Origin: Ehretia macrophylla
Lineage: Eukaryota > Streptophyta > Magnoliopsida > Boraginales > Ehretiaceae
DNA length: 64,000 bases
Assembly: GCA_037974665.1 (NCBI GenBank)
Contig: CM075773.1
Span: 49,957,417 to 50,021,416 of the forward strand
Direction of reading: 5' to 3'
Shown here: positions 60,010-64,000 of the stretch, in pieces
Position numbering within the stretch: position 1 is the stretch's first letter
Layout: each line of letters opens with the position of its first letter
Position numbers and translations under genes: made by a program
The notes under the pieces: generated by a model
Told to the model about the DNA's origin: nothing
Databases searched by the model: none
The model's input: only the letters and a program-made list of their open reading frames with translations

Positions 60010-60270
60010 CAGTCTACCATTTTTGGACCATTGCCAAATTTTATTCACTTATAAAGCACTCGAGTGAATCATTACACCTCATGAATACATCAGTTTTAGA
60101 CTTATGGCCCCGAAGAATGAGATCGTAACGTATTAGAGTCGTACGCTTAAAATGAAAAGGTTGAACGTACAAAAATATCAATACATAGAATGCATTAATA
60201 TTTATTAATTTAACTTTAAACAAAAGCCTAAATTTGTTAACATGTATATATGACAAAAAGTAGTTAGTTA

Positions 60271-60325
60271 GAAGACATTGATTGATCGACCAAAAAAATA
60301 AAAATAAAAAGAAGACGTCGATTGA
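60271..60325 (+). mobile_element. Tail-only micro-insertion, 15-bp TSD
   Basis: gaagacattgattga (60271-60285) and gaagacgtcgattga (60311-60325) differ at two bases and flank a 25-base insert that starts tcgacc and continues A-rich. The tail matches the one at 33656-33669. Confidence 0.55.
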
Positions 60326-60814
60326 ACAAATAAATAATTGACTTAGGGAGTGGACTGAGAGACTTAAAAAGTGGATAGTTTTAGGTGGTGAATTTAACAC
60401 AAATATAAATATGAAGTGCATGACAAACAATGAGCAATGTGGAAAGGTAGTTGGCTCAATTTAAAACAAACTAATTTACAAAGATATCGGTAAGAATTTA
60501 ATATCATAAATTATTCATGCATGGAGCATATATGACAAAAATTAATAAATCAAGGAGTGAATTGATGCAAGTAAAACATGGATAGTACTACCAATTTTGG
60601 CTTACAGTTGAGAATAAACAGTCATAATTTGACTCAAATTCTAAATCCGCTGATATTGTTTTTAAAGAAAGACAAAAAAAATATAACATTTCTAAAATAA
60701 TTATTATGTAATTCGACTTCTATCTTCACTATATAAAAGAAATGGATAATATTAGTATTGTCAGTGACTGGGATAGAAAATATATAATGAACTTTTCATT
60801 GGTCAATACATGCA

Positions 60815-61335
60815 TATCTTAAGGTCACATGAAAATGTAGATATTTAGTTTAGTCAACTGTTTTTGATATGTTGTTAGAAAATTAATGGAATAGTATCCA
60901 CCAAGTTGTCCAAGACATTGTGACCCACTCTAATGAGCACTTTAGAAGAGTTGAGGAAAAAGTATAGCACCTTTATGACTTATAAATGACGTGTTAGAGA
61001 TGTTATATATAGGAAATTAAACCTCTCACGAATAGTTAATAATTCTGCTAGGCTATGATCTCTTTTTGGAAAAACTAATACTCGAATGAAATGTTTTATA
61101 TTAGGTCGGCTATTGTCTCGTAATATTAAAAGGGAGATTTTAATCACTGATTATATTATTTGAAAATAAAACTGATGATGATATCATTAATATCTTATCA
61201 TCCTGTGTTCAAATAATTAACAATTCAATTTCTTTCGATAATATTTTGTTTCGAGACGACAAATTAATTCCTCAAGAACTTTAATAAAAGTATAAGGCTC
61301 TTATTCGATAGTGGGTCTTATCATCCTACATATAG
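60815..61335. repeat. Right copy of the local duplication (copy B)
   Basis: Diverged direct repeat of 33685-34475, ending near aggctcttattcgatagtgg, the counterpart of agactctcatctgatagtaa at 34434. The related sequence continues at 62014-62164 after an unrelated stretch and a MITE. Confidence 0.75.
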
Positions 61336-61515
61336 TAGGTCGTGTTTTTGTGAATGTACTTGTTAGAGTATACACTTGTTTCATATTGAAAAATTATAAA
61401 TTTTTAGACCACCTTATAAGATAATTGAGTTACTCCACTTAACATCAATTGATTTTAAGATGACACATCAGGCTTCTTAACATGATATTAGAGTTAATCT
61501 CATTGTCTAGTTTTA

Positions 61516-61912
61516 GGCTCTATTTGGCCTAGTTTTTGACACTCAAAAGTACTTCCTGTAAGTTTAAAAGGTGAGGCTAACATGTTTGGCTCATTTCTAA
61601 AAGTGTTTTTAAATAAAAGTTGTTCGTAAAAAAAGCCAAAAAATAAGAAACTCCAAATTGGAGCTTTCCAAATTAAATTTTTGCGAAATTATTTTTACAT
61701 AATATGGAAAATTGTTTTTGTTTTTCCTCAAATATACCATTTTATATTTTTTAAAGTCCAATATTGTCTTTAAACTTTCTAAAAGCTCAACATTACCTAA
61801 TATAGGTTAAATAATCAACAATTTTTATTCAACAATATTTCTAATCAAAATTTTACTGCTAAAACTTCTATAAGTCAAAAGTTAAAATTTCATAACTAAG
61901 TCAAATAAAACT
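61516..61912. mobile_element. TTA-flanked Tourist-like MITE
   Basis: The left end ggctctatttggcctagtt and the right end ..aactaagtcaaataaaact are imperfect inverted repeats. Subterminal text is also inverted (cactcaaaagtacttcc against aacttctataagtcaaaagt). TTA flanks both ends (61513-61515 and 61913-61915). It is non-autonomous and sits inside duplication copy B. Confidence 0.6.
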
Positions 61913-61974
61913 TTATTCCTCTTTTACATGTATATGTATTTATTTATATATAACCCTTCTCAAATTATATGTAT

Positions 61975-62360
61975 CACACGTGTATTCAATTTTTTTTCCG
62001 CGTGGTCATGTGCTTGGTCTACCATACTGGATAAAGAAAACGATGAAGGCAAAGAAAACAAGGGGTGCAACTTTCGTCGTCATCATTGAGCCGTGTACAA
62101 ACAGCGTTTGCAAGGTCGCTATTGAATGCAAAATGCAAATTTCAGTCCCCACCATTATTGGACCATCGGCTTCGATTACACATGCAATCTGCCACGTGGC
62201 GCTTATTTAACTCAAGTTATGCTCGTGGTGACGCAATCTGTCGACAATTGGATGACGCACATCTCCACCTTATCTGGACATCCAACGGCTCACAACTTTT
62301 GCAAAAAAAAAAAAGTCTTGCTTCATATGATTTAACAAAAGTTCTTTTACTTTAGAACCG
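61975..62360. promoter_or_regulatory. Promoter-like block with G-box and TGACG motifs
   Basis: Less AT-rich than its surroundings. It contains gccacgtggc (62191-62200), a perfect palindromic G-box, followed by gcttatttaac and two TGACG words (62229-62233 and 62253-62257). Open frames run across it, but none shows a domain. It may be the remains of a gene promoter. No downstream coding region is visible. Confidence 0.35.
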
Positions 62361-62443
62361 CCTTGTTTTTTGACATTTTCACATTGCCCACCTACTTTTA
62401 GAAGTAACTGGAAAATATTACTTCCATCACGTATGAATGTCAA

Positions 62444-62870
62444 TTATTCACAAGGTATAGAGCACCAACGGATGTAAAACAAAAAATGGGACCATAAAAA
62501 ATTTGTCTTTTATACGATTTCAAAAATTTACAGTTGTAATACAAAATGTGAGACCTACCAGTTATTCACAAAGTATGGAATACCAACGGATGTAAAACAA
62601 AAAATGGGATCATAAAAAAATTGTCTTTTATACAATTTCAAAAATTTACGACTGTAATACAAAAAGTAGAATTTACCAGTTATTCACAAGGTATGGAGTA
62701 CCAATGAATGTAAAACAAAAAATGGGACCATAAAAAAATTCTCTTTTATATGATTTCAAAAATTTACGACTGTAAAATAAAAAATTAAATTCACATATAT
62801 GGGTCTCACTTTTTGTATTAGTGCGTTACAAAAGACAAACTCATTCACAAGGTGTAGAGCACCGACGGGC
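62444..62870. repeat. 118-bp tandem repeat, three copies plus a partial fourth
   Basis: ttattcacaaggtatagagc at 62444 recurs at 62562 and 62680, exactly 118 bp apart each time. All contain aatgtaaaacaaaaaatggg-type text and gatttcaaaaatttacga. A partial fourth copy (tcattcacaaggtgtagagc) begins at 62841. Non-coding. Confidence 0.8.
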
Positions 62871-63724
62871 ATTAATTATTGATGAACGCAAGACGTTTGC
62901 CTCTTTTACCTACGAAGACTTTTGTCTGAAGTCTTGCACCTATATCTGTCTCGAACTTATCTTGTTCGAAATTTCTCTAAGAGGGAGAAAATAAGGAAAC
63001 GAAAATAGAAGCAGAAGAAAAACATGTCCGTTCAAAGGAGAAGAAGAAGATGAAAAATGTCTCTGATACCGTTAAAAATTACTTAGTTTATCATATAGCG
63101 GATCAAAATCTATGAAACTCAGTACGAATATTGATGGGAATGATGGAATCTATGAATGCAAAAGATTTAAAATTTTTGATATAATACAAAATAAATAAGA
63201 ATTCAATTTATTACGTAGACTTTTATTCCTTACATTACAGAAAAATAAAGAAAAAGGATTATCATATAGAAGAAGAAGGACAATATGGACAACTTACTGG
63301 TAGATTACTTTGTCAAGAATTACTAAGATCATCATCTTTGTTAATACAACTTGAATAACTAATGGATTTTTTTGTCAATAAAATTCCGATTAGTTGCTTT
63401 CAAGAACGAAAGGCCAAAAAAGAAAGTTTATGTTGATTACATATAGGTAGAAATCAAATTATATTTAGATGCTTTTCACATTATGCGTGAATTACTGTGT
63501 AAAACACTGTTTTCTTTAAAAAAATGTTGTAGTCAAACTTCGACTGTTGAAAAATCAAAATTTAAGATTTTTAAGTTTCATCGAACAATTGCTACAAGAA
63601 TAGCATTTGATTATCTCTTGTGGTAGCCTTTGCACTAATCTTGTGACCTTTTCCTTGTGAACTCGTTATTCTTTTTATTATAAGATTAGTAGGATATAGC
63701 ATTTAAGTGTCAACTGCTGCTGCT
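62871..63724. other. Intergenic DNA, no gene seen
   Basis: AT-rich sequence without a supported gene. The word ctctgatacc at 63061-63070 resembles part of an iMet primer site, but no LTR could be paired with it. Confidence 0.45.
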
Positions 63725-64000
63725 ATGCTTGATGATGAATTCCAGGCTCTAATAAAAAATAAAACTTGGGTGTTAGTCCCTTGTCCCTCGACTCATAATG
63801 TGGTAGGATGTAAATGGGTTTTTCGTGTTAAACGCAATCCTGATGGCTCTATATCTAGATACAAAGCTCGTTTTGTTGCTAAAGGTTTTCACCAGCGCCA
63901 AGGGATCGATTATCATGATACTTTTAGTTTTGTCGTCAAGCCTACCACCATTCGCTTAATCCTTTCTATTGCTCTCATCCGTAATTGGTCTCTCACCCAA
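63725..64000 (+). pseudogene. Ty1/copia reverse transcriptase, 5'-broken, runs off the window
   Basis: An open frame of 92 codons reaches the window edge. It contains the RVT_2 N-terminal signature: [17 protein letters not shown], then [37 protein letters not shown] and [14 protein letters not shown]. The family's usual TFSPVVK appears here as TFSFVVK. The RT start is present from the first conserved block, but upstream sequence shows no integrase or RNA-binding domain in frame, so the element is probably truncated or frameshifted at its 5' side. The active site (YVDD) would lie beyond the window. Whether the rest is intact cannot be seen. Confidence 0.88.

Larger units (their letters stand above)
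59743..60814. other. Intergenic DNA after the LINE, remainder of duplication copy A
   Basis: The stretch 59810-60030 (tttggtctaccataa .. gatgaaggcaaagaaaacaa-like .. tttttggaccatt) matches 62014-62164. It contains two tail-only micro-insertions. No gene was supported; the minus frame at 60041-60430 has no known domain. Confidence 0.55.

Noticed and set aside
63048-63080. Possible copia primer-binding site (ctctgatacc)
   Set aside because: The match to initiator tRNA is too short and no LTR start or partner LTR could be found.
1-64000. CRISPR arrays, bacterial operons, rRNA genes, organelle insertions
   Set aside because: None was seen. The tandem repeats present lack the short-repeat/spacer layout of CRISPR, and no plastid, mitochondrial or rRNA sequence was recognised.

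Overview
The window is AT-rich eukaryotic DNA with the signature of a flowering-plant, probably dicot, genome. It carries plant-type L1 LINE, Athila-like and chromovirus-like (Tekay/Del-type) LTR-retrotransposon sequence, Tourist- and Mutator-type MITEs, tRNA-derived retroposons and long AT microsatellites. No single-copy host protein gene, rRNA gene or functional tRNA gene could be recognised. Every convincing coding stretch belongs to a transposable element. The species cannot be named from the sequence.

Left arm (1-34475): intergenic DNA with small elements, many with visible target-site duplications (TSDs). These include TTA-flanked Tourist-like MITEs (1054-1498, 22076-23088), three copies of a Mutator-type fold-back family (13943-14342, 17775-18171, 23519-23898), a 995-bp Mutator-type element with a 10-bp TSD (15567-16561), a near-perfect fold-back (13272-13605), 5'-truncated LINE ends (14486-14721, 29051-29327), two SINEs (17468-17560, 20952-21170), a retroposed tRNA-Pro-like sequence (31981-32073), tandem repeats, and several tiny insertions made only of a LINE-like tail plus TSD.

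Centre (34476-59730): a three-level nest. A 5'-truncated L1-type LINE on the + strand (34476-35899 and 57526-59730) is split inside its reverse transcriptase by an Athila-like Ty3/gypsy element on the minus strand (35900-57525, 5-bp TSD ctaag). The left LTR of that element is split in turn by a non-autonomous, LARD-like LTR element with about 2.8-kb LTRs, also minus strand (36211-43757, 5-bp TSD acaac). The Athila-like element keeps a tRNA-Asp primer site, a polypurine tract, decayed gag and pol, and an uninterrupted third ORF in the env-like position. Its LTR promoter region has a dense W-box cluster, 35-bp repeats and a TATA box in that order. Order of events: LINE, then Athila-like, then LARD-like.

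Right arm (59731-64000): the LINE sits inside one copy of an old local duplication (33685-34475 plus 59810-60030, against 60815-61335 plus 62014-62164). The right arm also holds a TTA-flanked MITE (61516-61912), a promoter-like block with a G-box, a 118-bp tandem repeat (62444-62870) and, at the window edge, the start of a Ty1/copia reverse transcriptase (63725-64000) that runs off the end.
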